This document shows, one piece after another, positions 25,276 to 33,599 of a stretch of DNA of 64,000 nt. A program made the position numbers and the translations under genes. Numbering within the stretch: the stretch's first letter is position 1; each line of letters begins with the position of its first letter. Source of the DNA: Dactylosporangium roseum (GTDB taxonomy: Bacteria > Actinomycetota > Actinomycetes > Mycobacteriales > Micromonosporaceae); assembly GCF_025264685.1 (NCBI RefSeq), contig NZ_CP073721.1, forward strand, positions 4,827,001-4,891,000, given 5' to 3'. The notes below the pieces were generated by a model. The model searched no databases. It was not told where the DNA came from and saw only the letters and a list, made by a program, of their open reading frames with translations.

Positions 25276-26940
25276 TTGAGGCGGTCCGCCGCGTACGCCG
25301 CCACGGGGTTGCTCGTAAGGTCCGCGCTGCTCACCGGCAGTGTGCCGCGGTCACTGCCGGCCCCGCCGGCGACACCGGCGCCGCCCGCGGCCGCGGACCC
25401 GGCGGGCAGCGCGTTCCTGGTCCGCGACTCGGTGCTCCGGACGGAGTTCGTGAGCGAGCACGCCACGGTCGTCGGCTACGACCCCGGCGCCGACGTCCTG
25501 GTCACCCGGACGAAGGACTTCCGCGAGGTCACCGGGGTCGACGGGCGCGACGGCACGCGGCGGTGGCGGCGCGCGCTGAACACCGCCGGCTCATACGCGA
25601 CGGTGCTCTGGTCGCAACCGGACCTGTCCGCCGGGAGCGTCCTCGTCAACGGCTCGACCGCCGACGGCGGGGTCCTGTTCGCCCTGGCGACCGGCGACGG
25701 CGAGGTCCGCTGGCGCACCGGCCTCGCCCCGCGCACCGAGGCGACGGCGGCCGGCTCGGCGGTGCTCCTCACCGTCCCGGGTGCGGCGCGGGCGCGGCTG
25801 ACGGCGCTCGGCGCGGCGACCGGCACCAGCAGGTGGACCGTCACCCTGCCCGACGGCTGCGAGGTGGCCCGGGTCGCCGGGGACCGGACGACCGTCGCCG
25901 TCGAGCTGCGCTGCGGCGACCGGCTCACGCTCCAGGTCCGCGACGCGACCGACGGACGGCTGCGGGCCGAGACCGCGCTGTGGCGGGTCGACCCCGTCGA
26001 GCCGCCGGGAGACGGGCCGGGGCTGCTCGTCCGGGACGGCGCGACGATCGTGCGGGACAGCCGCACGTTCCGGCTGTTCGGCCCGGACGGGCGGCTCGTC
26101 GCCGACCGGCCGTCCGACGGCTGCACCGGCCTCTGCGACGTGCTCGTCGAGGACGGCGTCGCGGTCGTCGCGCACTCCGGCCGCGCGGAGGACCCCGACG
26201 ACGGCGCGGTCGAGGCGATCGGCCTGGCCGACGGCACGGTCCGCTGGCGGGCCGCGATCCAGGCGCGGTACCTGCTGCGCCGCGACGGCCGGCTGTTCGC
26301 CGTCGGCCCGGCGCCGAGGCCGGTGCCGTTCCTCGTCGTGCACCAGCTCGACGTCACCGGCGGCGCCCGGCCGGGGTCCGCGACCGAACTGCCGGGCCCG
26401 GCACTGCTCGCGACCTCCGCCGGCCGGCTGCTGATCGAGTCGGGCGGCCGACCGGCCTGGCACCACCCGGTCACGCGGGCGGACGGCCCGCCGGCGTTCC
26501 TCGGCGCGGCGGACTGGCCGGACGCCTGCGCGACACTCACCGACGCCGACCTGGCGACACTGCGGGTCCCCACCGGCCGCGACGACCGGAGTTCCGGCGA
26601 CGCCGGCACGACCCGGGCCGACGTCACCGTGCCGACCGGGCCCGCCCGTGCCGAGTGCCACTTCTCCGCGCCCCAGGGACCGGCGGTCACCGTCTCGATC
26701 CTCTGGGCGGCCGACGACGACCTGAGCGCCCGCCGCCGGTTCACCGCGATCGCCGGCGACCGGCGGCCGGTGGACGTGCCGGGCGCCGACGCCGCCGTCC
26801 GGACCGAGCGGTCCGGCCGCGGCACGACGGTGACGACGATCGTCATGCGGATCGGCCGGCGGATCGTCTCGGTCGAGACGACCGGCGCGCCGGCCACCGC
26901 CCGGACGGTGGCCCGGCTGGTGGCGAGGGGCACCCGATGA
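25276..26940 (+). CDS. Secreted/membrane PQQ-like beta-propeller protein
   Basis: A 554-residue protein with an N-terminal hydrophobic segment (about residues 5-22), then a Pro/Ala-rich linker and repeated beta-propeller strands of the PQQ-like type (for example GVDGRDGTRRWRRAL, ATGDGEVRWRTGL, GLADGTVRWRAAI). I chose TTG 25276 because GGGAGG lies five bases upstream; TTG 25243 is possible. The last 130 residues depart from the propeller and may form a separate domain with paired Cys. The stop overlaps the next gene, so the two exported proteins form an operon. Such propellers often act as cell-surface scaffolds. No catalytic site is evident. Confidence 0.75.
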   Translation: MRRSAAYAATGLLVRSALLTGSVPRSLPAPPATPAPPAAADPAGSAFLVRDSVLRTEFVSEHATVVGYDPGADVLVTRTKDFREVTGVDGRDGTRRWRRALNTAGSYATVLWSQPDLSAGSVLVNGSTADGGVLFALATGDGEVRWRTGLAPRTEATAAGSAVLLTVPGAARARLTALGAATGTSRWTVTLPDGCEVARVAGDRTTVAVELRCGDRLTLQVRDATDGRLRAETALWRVDPVEPPGDGPGLLVRDGATIVRDSRTFRLFGPDGRLVADRPSDGCTGLCDVLVEDGVAVVAHSGRAEDPDDGAVEAIGLADGTVRWRAAIQARYLLRRDGRLFAVGPAPRPVPFLVVHQLDVTGGARPGSATELPGPALLATSAGRLLIESGGRPAWHHPVTRADGPPAFLGAADWPDACATLTDADLATLRVPTGRDDRSSGDAGTTRADVTVPTGPARAECHFSAPQGPAVTVSILWAADDDLSARRRFTAIAGDRRPVDVPGADAAVRTERSGRGTTVTTIVMRIGRRIVSVETTGAPATARTVARLVARGTR

Positions 26941-27698
26941 CCGCCCGCCGCAGGGCCTGGACCGCCGCTGCGGTCACGGCCGCCGCGATCGCGGTCGTGG
27001 CCGGGTTGCTCGCCGCCGGCCACCGCGGCACCGCGGGCACCCGGCGCAGCGCACCGCCCCGGCCCGGCGCCACGGCGACGGCCGGACCGGCGCTCACCGC
27101 CGAGGCCGTCGTGGACTACAGCACCGAGAGCGTCAACGGGTTCGCGCTGCACGACCCGCTCACCGGCGGCCCGGACGCCTCGGTGCTGCGTACCGGCCTG
27201 CGGACCACCGCCGACTGGCCCGCGTTCCTGGACCGGGCCGGGGGCGCGGCGCGGGACCGGCTCACCGTCACGCTCGTGTTCACCGGCGATGCCGAGCCGG
27301 CGGTGCGGATCACCGGCGTCCGCGTCCGCCTGGAGCGGACCGCCGAGGTCCTGGCCGGCACCGCGATCGTCCCCGCCGCCGCGGCTCCGGCCACGGTACG
27401 GGTGACCTGCGACCTCGACGACGAAGCGCCGGCCCTCACCGACGGCACCGGCGCCGACTACTTCGCGACGCGGCGCCTCGAACTGCGCCGCGGTGAGCGG
27501 AGCACCGTCACCGTCGGGTTCACGGCACGCGGGGCGACGTACGCCTGGACGCTGCTGGTCGACCACGTCGACGGCGCGGGCACGGCCCGTACCGCCGAGA
27601 TCCCCGGATTCCGGTTGACCGGCAGCGCACCGAAATACGCCGCCACCTATGTGGACAACGCGCCGGCGCGCGGGTTCAGCCTGGCTCGTCGTCGATGA
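26937..27698 (+). CDS. Membrane-anchored hypothetical protein
   Basis: A 253-residue protein starting at ATG 26937 (overlap ATGA with the propeller gene). Residues 8-28 form an N-terminal membrane anchor or signal, followed by a Thr/Pro/Ala-rich linker and a mostly beta extracytoplasmic domain (about 55-250) with only one Cys. I do not recognise the family. Coupling to the propeller gene suggests that both proteins work together at the outer face of the membrane. Confidence 0.7.
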   Translation: MTARRRAWTAAAVTAAAIAVVAGLLAAGHRGTAGTRRSAPPRPGATATAGPALTAEAVVDYSTESVNGFALHDPLTGGPDASVLRTGLRTTADWPAFLDRAGGAARDRLTVTLVFTGDAEPAVRITGVRVRLERTAEVLAGTAIVPAAAAPATVRVTCDLDDEAPALTDGTGADYFATRRLELRRGERSTVTVGFTARGATYAWTLLVDHVDGAGTARTAEIPGFRLTGSAPKYAATYVDNAPARGFSLARRR

Positions 27699-27869
27699 GG
27701 CCGTCGTGGCGCGTCGGCCACGGGAGGGGCCGCGTGTCACCTGCGGGTGGCACGGTCACCCGGACGGTGCCGCGACCGTGGCCGGCGGCCGAATTCGGAC
27801 TTGGTAGGTCCGGGGCGGTATTTCCACCCCGGCACGCGGTTCCGGGCATAGCGACGTATCGTCGGCATT

Positions 27870-28721
27870 ATGGACATCGGCATCGGCCTTCCGACCACGC
27901 TCAACATCGCGGGACCGGATCTGCTGGCCTGGGCCCGCCGCGCCGAGGAGCGCGGGTTCGCGGCGCTCGGCACGATCGACCGCATCGTCTACCCGAACTA
28001 CGACACGCTGACCTCGCTCGCCGCCGTCGCCGGCGCGACCACGCGCATCAAGCTGTTCACCGACATCCTGCTCGCCCCGATGTACCCACCGGTGTGGCTG
28101 GCCAAGGCGACCGCGACCCTCGACGCCGTCTCCGGCGGCCGGCTCACCCTGGGCTTCGGCATCGGCGGCCGGCCGGACGACTACGCCGCGATGGACCGGC
28201 CGTTCAACCGCCGCGGCGCGCTCATGGACGAGACACTGGTCCTGTTGCAGCGAGTCTGGGCCGGTGAACCGGTCGGCGGCGCACTGCCGGTCGCGCCCGC
28301 ACCGGCGCGCGCGGGCCGGATCCCGATCCTCATGGGCGGCTCCAGCGAGGCGGCGATCGCCCGCACCGTACGGTTCGCGGACGGCTGGACGATGGGCGGT
28401 GGCGGCCCGGACCAGGCAGCCTCGATGGTGCAGCGGATCCGCCACGCGTGGCGCGAGGGCGGCCGTGAGGGCGAGCCGCGGCTGGCGGCGTTGGTGTACT
28501 ACGGTTTCAGCGATCCCAGCGCGTCGGCGAACGCCCTGCGCAAGTACTACGGCTTCCTGGGCGAGTGGGCGGACCGGATCGTGGAGAGCCGGATCACCAA
28601 GCCCGACCAGGCGGTGTCGGTGACCCGCGCGTTCGAGGAGATCGGGATTCGCGAGATCATGTTCTTCCCGACGGTCCCGTCGCTGTCCGAAGTGGATGCT
28701 CTCGCCGAGGCCGTCCTGTAG
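27870..28721 (+). CDS. LLM class flavin-dependent oxidoreductase
   Basis: A 283-residue bacterial luciferase-like monooxygenase fold protein, using FMN or F420. Typical features are GLPTTL at the start, GTIDRIVYPNYDTLTSLAAVA near 30-50, VWLAKATATLDAVSGGRLTLGFG near 73-95 and MGGSSEAAIARTVRFADGW near 152-170. TATCGT at 27857-27862 lies seven bases before ATG 27870, so it is probably leaderless. A strong hairpin follows the gene. The substrate is unknown. Confidence 0.9.
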   Translation: MDIGIGLPTTLNIAGPDLLAWARRAEERGFAALGTIDRIVYPNYDTLTSLAAVAGATTRIKLFTDILLAPMYPPVWLAKATATLDAVSGGRLTLGFGIGGRPDDYAAMDRPFNRRGALMDETLVLLQRVWAGEPVGGALPVAPAPARAGRIPILMGGSSEAAIARTVRFADGWTMGGGGPDQAASMVQRIRHAWREGGREGEPRLAALVYYGFSDPSASANALRKYYGFLGEWADRIVESRITKPDQAVSVTRAFEEIGIREIMFFPTVPSLSEVDALAEAVL

Positions 28722-28744
28722 GCGGCGCCCAAGGCGTTCGCGGC

Positions 28745-28781
28745 GAGGCCCCGCGCGGTCCCGAGCGGCCCGCGGGGCCTC
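28745..28781 (+). terminator. Terminator after the LLM oxidoreductase gene
   Basis: Perfect 11-base inverted repeat GAGGCCCCGCG / CGCGGGGCCTC with a 15-base loop, beginning 23 bases after the stop codon at 28721. It could also end transcription from the convergent DUF427 gene. Confidence 0.7.
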
Positions 28782-28919
28782 ACCACTGCGCATACGGCGA
28801 TGCCCCGATTTGTCGGGTCGACCGGCCATCCCGCCGGCTCCTCGTAGACGTCGCGCGGGCCGGTGCGGGTTGCGTCGCGAGGCCGGCCGGCGGCTCGCGC
28901 GCCGAGGGATGTGACACGG

Positions 28920-29285
28920 CTACTGCGTCTGGACGACCGTCAGCTCGACCTTGTCCGGGTAGAACGCGACGCGCCCGGCGATCGGCTCGACCGCGGGATA
29001 GGGCGCCTCGTAGCTCCACACCACGTTTTCGAGATCGCCGATGCTGTAGTACGACGCGTCGCCCTTGTACGGGCAGTAGGTGCTGTGGTCGGTCCGCCGC
29101 AGCCGGCTCCGGTCGACGTCGGCGAGCGGGATGTAGTAGACGACCGGGTAGTTCGACTCCCGCAACGCGAGCGCGCCGGTCGTGTCCGCGACGACCGTCT
29201 CGCCGACGCGGACCACGATCCGCTCCTCGGCCGGTTGCACGGTGATCGGATGGTCAGGTCCTGGCATCAAACGGGAACGACTCAT
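28920..29285 (-). CDS. DUF427 domain-containing protein
   Basis: A 121-residue protein with the DUF427 fold pattern: VRVGETVVADTTGALALRES, PVVYYIPLADV near 48-58, YCPYKGDASYYSIG near 70-83 and VWSYEAPYPAVEPIAGRVAFYPDKVE toward the end. The molecular function of the family is not established. TAGGGT (29292-29297) lies six bases before ATG 29285, so it is probably leaderless. It is divergent from the SPFH gene, with a family 2 repeat in between. Confidence 0.88.
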   Translation of the reverse strand: MSRSRLMPGPDHPITVQPAEERIVVRVGETVVADTTGALALRESNYPVVYYIPLADVDRSRLRRTDHSTYCPYKGDASYYSIGDLENVVWSYEAPYPAVEPIAGRVAFYPDKVELTVVQTQ

Positions 29286-29324
29286 CCCTAGACCCTAACG
29301 CGGCGCCCACCGCCCCCCGGCCCC

Positions 29325-29399
29325 GTTGATCTTGCAGTTGTGGTGCCCCGCAAATCGGACATTCCTGGAGTGTCCCGGCACCACAGGTGCAAGATCGAC
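29325..29399. repeat. Interspersed inverted repeat, family 2, copy 1
   Basis: A 75-base element with 23-base arms. The left begins GTTGATCTTGCA and ends TGTGGTGCC; the right is GGCACCACA to GATCGAC, with three mismatches to the left arm. A smaller hairpin GGACA/TGTCC sits in the centre. It lies in a divergent promoter region, so a pure terminator role is unlikely for this copy. Confidence 0.88.
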
Positions 29400-29572
29400 A
29401 AGAGGTGGCGAGGCGCCGGCGCCCGCCGCGCCTTCCGCGACGGCAGCCGACCAGCGGTTTCTCGCCGGCCCGCGGAGTTGGTGGCTTCCCGACAGGATCA
29501 CCCGCCGTACAGGAACAGTTGCTATGGTCGGCGACGCGCGAGATCCGCAAAACCGCAAGAGGGAGAAAGCCC

Positions 29573-30691
29573 GTGGGACTGTGGGACAAGGTCAAGGGCG
29601 AGTTCATCGACATCATCGAGTGGCTCGATGACAGTCGCGACACGATCGTCTGGCGCTTCCCGCGTTACCAGAACGAGATCAAGATGGGCGCCAAGCTCAT
29701 CGTGCGTGAGTCGCAGACCGCCGTGTTCGTCAACGAGGGCCAGGTCGCCGACGTCTTCACTCCCGGCACCTACACCCTGCAGACGCAGAACCTGCCGATC
29801 CTGTCGACGCTGAAGGGCTGGAAGTACGGGTTCGACTCGCCGTGGAAGGCGGAGGTCTACTTCGTCAACACGCGCCAGTTCACCGACTTCAAGTGGGGCA
29901 CGCAGAACCCCGTCATGATGCGGGACGCCGAGTTCGGCATGGTCCGGCTGCGGGCGTTCGGCGCGTACGCGCTGCGGGTCGTCGACCCGGAGAAGCTCCT
30001 GCGCGAGCTCGTCGGCACCGACCCGCAGTTCCGCACCGAGGAGGTGTCGGAGTTCATCCGCCAGCTCATCGTCGGCCACCTCGGTCCCGCCCTCGCCACC
30101 GCGCAGGTGCCGGTGCTCGACCTCGTCGCGCAGCAACTCCTCATCGGCCAGAAGCTCGCCGGGGTGCTGACCCAGGAGCTGTCCGGCTACGGGGTGCAGA
30201 TCCCGAAGTTCATCATCGAGAACATCTCCCTGCCGCCAGAGGTCGAGGAGGCCCTCGACAAGCGCACCTCGATGGGCGTGCTGGGCAACCTGGACGCGTA
30301 TACGAAGTTCCAGGCCGCCAACGCCATGGAGGACGCCGCGAACAACCAGGGCGGCGCCGGCGAGGGCTTCGGCCTGGGCCTGGGCATGGCCGCCGGGCAG
30401 CGGATGGCCAACGCGCTCAACCAGCCCGCGCCGCCACCCGCCGCCCCGCCCGCGGCACCGGCGGGACCGCCGCCGCTGCCCCAGCAGGACCAGTGGTTCG
30501 CGGGTGTCAACGGCCAGCAGGCCGGGCCGTTCGACCTCAACACGCTCGGTGCGCAGATCCGGTCGGGCGCCGTCGGCCGCGGCACGCTGGTCTGGAAGAA
30601 CGGCATGGCGCAGTGGACCCCGGCCGAGCAGGTGCCCGAGCTCGGCCCGCTCTTCGCCGCCGTCCCACCGCCCTTCCCGCCCCAGGGCTGA
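29573..30691 (+). CDS. SPFH/Band 7 family protein with C-terminal GYF_2-like domain
   Basis: A 372-residue protein. Residues 1-260 match the SPFH/virion core-like group that includes B. subtilis YdjI (GLWDKVKGEFIDIIEW at the start; VRESQTAVFVNEG; a long helix with EVEEALDKRTSMG). A Pro/Ala linker at 285-312 leads to a C-terminal domain of the GYF_2 type (WFAGVNGQQAGPFDLNTLGAQI and WTPAEQVPEL). There is no transmembrane helix, so membrane contact is probably through the SPFH domain or a partner. The start is GTG 29573 after GGGAGA. It is followed three bases later by a zinc-ribbon membrane protein gene, so the pair is one operon. Confidence 0.88.
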   Translation: MGLWDKVKGEFIDIIEWLDDSRDTIVWRFPRYQNEIKMGAKLIVRESQTAVFVNEGQVADVFTPGTYTLQTQNLPILSTLKGWKYGFDSPWKAEVYFVNTRQFTDFKWGTQNPVMMRDAEFGMVRLRAFGAYALRVVDPEKLLRELVGTDPQFRTEEVSEFIRQLIVGHLGPALATAQVPVLDLVAQQLLIGQKLAGVLTQELSGYGVQIPKFIIENISLPPEVEEALDKRTSMGVLGNLDAYTKFQAANAMEDAANNQGGAGEGFGLGLGMAAGQRMANALNQPAPPPAAPPAAPAGPPPLPQQDQWFAGVNGQQAGPFDLNTLGAQIRSGAVGRGTLVWKNGMAQWTPAEQVPELGPLFAAVPPPFPPQG

Positions 30692-30694
30692 GCC

Positions 30695-31768
30695 ATGGTC
30701 TTACAGACGCAGTACCCGTGCGCCGGCTGCGGCGCCAACGTCGAGTTCGCGCCCGGCACCTCGGTGCTGCGCTGCCCGTACTGCGGGCACGAGACGATGC
30801 TGGCGGCGCCCACCCGTGAGGTCCGCGAGCACGACTGGGCCCAGTTCGCCGGCCTGCCCCGCAAACCGGTCGCGTTGCTGGCCAAGCACGTCTTCACGTG
30901 CCGGAACTGCGGTGCGCAGACCGAGTCCGACGCGATCTCCGACCGCTGCCGGTTCTGCGGCGCGGCCGTCGTCGCCGAGGTCAACCCGGACGACCAGGTG
31001 GTGCCGGAGGCGGTGCTGCCGTTCGCGCTCGACAAGCGGCAGCTCCGCGAGTCGCTGGGCAAGTGGGCGTCGTCGCGGTGGTTCGCGCCCAGCGAGCTCA
31101 AAAAGGTCACCGAGGCCGAGTCCGCGAAGAGCACGTATCTGCCGCACTGGACGTACGACTCCCGCACGATCTCCCACTACCAGGGCCAGCGCGGCGAGCA
31201 CTACTGGGAGACCGAGACCTACACCGAGAACGGCGAGCAGAAGACCCGCCAGGTGCGCAAGACGCGCTGGTACCACGCGAGCGGCACCGTCGGGCGGACG
31301 TTCGACGACGTGCTCGTGGCAGGCACGACGAAGGTCACGGAGAAGCATCTCGACGCTCTCGAGCCGTGGCCGCTGACCGACGCCGAGCCGTACCGCCCGG
31401 AGTACCTCGTGGGGCACGAGACGCTGCGCTACGACGTCGAGCCGGAGACGGGCCTGGAGCACGCGAAACGCAAGATGGCCGCGGTCATCGAGCGCGACTG
31501 CAGGGACGACATCGGCGGCGACGAGCAGCGCGTCGACCACGTCGACACCGAATACCACGACATGACGTTCAAGCTCATGCTGCTGCCGGTGTGGCTGGCC
31601 TGCTACGTCTACGCGGGCAAGACCTACAACATCCAGGTCAACGGCCGCACCGGCGAGGTGGCGGGCGAGCGCCCGTACAGCGCGGCGAAGATCGCGGCCG
31701 CCATCACGGCAGGCGTGCTGCTGATCGCCGTGATCGTGTTCTTCATCTGGTACGGCAAGACGCACTGA
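30695..31768 (+). CDS. Zinc-ribbon membrane protein, YdjG-like
   Basis: A 357-residue protein with two N-terminal zinc ribbons made of CxxC pairs (CAGC and CPYC at 9-30; CRNC and CRFC near 69-89), a long soluble domain and one C-terminal transmembrane helix (about 330-352) that leaves a four-residue tail. The layout resembles YdjG of B. subtilis, which is encoded with YdjI and recruits it to the membrane in an envelope-stress setting. Here the SPFH gene is directly upstream. Its role in this organism is inferred from that pairing. A strong hairpin terminator follows. Confidence 0.83.
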   Translation: MVLQTQYPCAGCGANVEFAPGTSVLRCPYCGHETMLAAPTREVREHDWAQFAGLPRKPVALLAKHVFTCRNCGAQTESDAISDRCRFCGAAVVAEVNPDDQVVPEAVLPFALDKRQLRESLGKWASSRWFAPSELKKVTEAESAKSTYLPHWTYDSRTISHYQGQRGEHYWETETYTENGEQKTRQVRKTRWYHASGTVGRTFDDVLVAGTTKVTEKHLDALEPWPLTDAEPYRPEYLVGHETLRYDVEPETGLEHAKRKMAAVIERDCRDDIGGDEQRVDHVDTEYHDMTFKLMLLPVWLACYVYAGKTYNIQVNGRTGEVAGERPYSAAKIAAAITAGVLLIAVIVFFIWYGKTH

Positions 31769-31773
31769 CGTCA

Positions 31774-31802
31774 GGACGGCCCGCCCCGTCGGCGGGCCGT
31801 CC
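31774..31802 (+). terminator. Terminator after the SPFH/zinc-ribbon operon
   Basis: Perfect 12-base inverted repeat GGACGGCCCGCC / GGCGGGCCGTCC with a five-base loop, six bases after the stop codon, followed by TT. It also faces the end of the convergent ankyrin gene. Confidence 0.8.
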
Positions 31803-31826
31803 TTCCCACGGTCGCGCCGGTCAGGG

Positions 31827-32519
31827 CTAACCGGACGGTTCCGCCGCGGTCCGGGCGCCCCGGGCGCGGAGCCACCCGGCCAGGTCGGTGGCGCCGCTGC
31901 GGATCGCGGCGTCCAGCGGGGTCACCTGCTCCCACGGGGGGAGCCAGTTCAGGTCGGCGCCGTGGTCGAGCAACAGCGTGGCGGCCTCCTGCCGGCCGCC
32001 GTGACAGGCGCCCCAGAACGCGCGGGTGACCTCGGCCCGCGGAACATCGGCGGCGAGGCACTCACGCAGGCGGTCCATCAGGCCCAGGGTCGCCGCGTGC
32101 CACAGTGTGGTGCGGGCGCCGCGCTCGACCAGGCGGTGAGCGGCCCGCCACTGGCCGAAGGCCGTCGCGTCGTCCAGCGCGGTGCCGTCGGCGATGACCG
32201 CGCCGGGAGCGTCGATGTCGGCACCGGCGTCGAGCAGCGCGTCGAGCACCTCGACGTCGTCGCAACTGGCGGCCCAGTGCAGCGGTGTCTCGGTGTGCGC
32301 GCCGGTGAACCGGGCGTTGACGTCGGCGCCCGCCGCGACCAGGGCAGCGACCGTCGCGGGTCCGTCCGGGAGGTGGCCCGGCCAGTCGGTGGTCACGTGG
32401 AGCAGGGTGCGCGGACCGAGCCGGGCCGTGGCCAGGCCCGGGTCCTCGGCCAGGAGCCGGCGCAGGGTCGCGACGTCACCGGCCCGGATCGCCGCGACGG
32501 CGGCCTCGACCATCAGCAT
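31827..32519 (-). CDS. Ankyrin repeat protein
   Basis: A 230-residue protein made of about five ankyrin repeats, seen as helix pairs ending in glycine-rich turns: VAALVAAGADVNARFTGAHTETPLHWAA, LLDAGADIDAP, RLVERGARTTLWHAATLG and LLLDHGADLNW. There is no signal peptide or membrane helix. Repeats of this kind bind other proteins. Nothing in the context identifies the partner. Confidence 0.85.
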   Translation of the reverse strand: MLMVEAAVAAIRAGDVATLRRLLAEDPGLATARLGPRTLLHVTTDWPGHLPDGPATVAALVAAGADVNARFTGAHTETPLHWAASCDDVEVLDALLDAGADIDAPGAVIADGTALDDATAFGQWRAAHRLVERGARTTLWHAATLGLMDRLRECLAADVPRAEVTRAFWGACHGGRQEAATLLLDHGADLNWLPPWEQVTPLDAAIRSGATDLAGWLRARGARTAAEPSG

Positions 32520-32619
32520 GCCCCCGATCCCGATAGGGCTTCCAGCAGGTGGTTCGGATCGTGCGCTCCGTTCATCAGCTCGCCCTTCTCCCGATGCTGT
32601 GTGCGCTAACGTTACCGTG

Positions 32620-33474
32620 GTGTGTACGTCCGTGCGGACCCTGGAGGTCGGCGGCAGTCATGTGACCGCGGCCAGTGTGCTGCCCGCCGAGCGGCGGGTG
32701 GTGGACCGGCAGCGGCACACGCTCGACCCCGCCCAGGACGCGCACACGATCATCGGGGTGCTCGCCGGCGCCGCGAAGCGCCTCGGCCCGGATCCGGCGG
32801 ACCGGTGGGCGGTGGCGGTGCCGGGCCCGTTCGACTACGCGGCCGGGGTGTCCCGGCATGCGGGCGTCGGCAAGTTCGACGGGCTGCGCGGGGTGAACCT
32901 GCGGGTGGCGCTGGCGGAGGCGATCCCGGCGGATCCGGCGTCGTTCACGTTCGTGAACGACGCCGACGCGTTCCTGCTCGGCGAGTGGCTCGACGGCGCG
33001 GCGGCCGGCGCGGCGCGGTGCGTGGCGATCACCCTGGGCACGGGCATCGGCTCGGCCTGGCTCGCCGACGGACGGATCGTGTCGGACGGCCCCGACGTGC
33101 CGCCCGATGGGGAGATCCACTGCTGCGCCGTCGACGGGGTGAACATCGAGGACCTGGTGTCGGACCGGGCACTGATCAGGGCGTACCGGGAGCGGACCGG
33201 GACGGCCGTCGACGGCATGCGGGGCCTGGCCGCCCTCGCCCGGAGCGGTGACCCGGCCGCGCGGCAGGTCGTCGGCGACGCGTTCGGGGTGCTGGGCCGG
33301 TTGCTGACCGGCTGGCTGCACCGGTTCGGCGCCCAGGTCGTCGTCGTCGGCGGGTCGATGACCGGGGCCTGGGATCTCATCGAGCCGTCGCTCGGCCTCG
33401 ACGTGCCGGCCCGCCCGGTGACCGACACGGAGCACGCGGCGCTGCTCGGCGCGGCGTACGCGGGCACCCGGTGA
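32620..33474 (+). CDS. ROK family protein (sugar kinase-like)
   Basis: A 284-residue protein of the ROK family. The N-terminal phosphate-binding loop is LEVGGSHVTAASV, the catalytic Asp region is NDADAFLLGEWL near 108-119 and the glycine-rich ITLGTGIGSAWL lies near 131-142. The usual zinc-binding CxCGxxGCxE motif is replaced by EIHCCAVDGVNIEDL, so it differs from typical glucokinases. It has no DNA-binding domain, which favours a kinase. GTG 32620 has TAACGT seven bases upstream (32607-32612), suggesting a leaderless mRNA; GTG 32632 is another possible start. The sugar is unknown. Confidence 0.8.
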   Translation: MCTSVRTLEVGGSHVTAASVLPAERRVVDRQRHTLDPAQDAHTIIGVLAGAAKRLGPDPADRWAVAVPGPFDYAAGVSRHAGVGKFDGLRGVNLRVALAEAIPADPASFTFVNDADAFLLGEWLDGAAAGAARCVAITLGTGIGSAWLADGRIVSDGPDVPPDGEIHCCAVDGVNIEDLVSDRALIRAYRERTGTAVDGMRGLAALARSGDPAARQVVGDAFGVLGRLLTGWLHRFGAQVVVVGGSMTGAWDLIEPSLGLDVPARPVTDTEHAALLGAAYAGTR

Positions 33475-33599
33475 CCGTTCGATCCCACGGCGATGCCGTG
33501 CGGGTTCGCAGTGCCGTGCCGGGCCTCCGCCGGGTGCCCTGAGCTGGGCCCGCGCGCCGGGCCGTTTCCGCCCGAGCGGCATCGGGAACTGTCCCCGTC

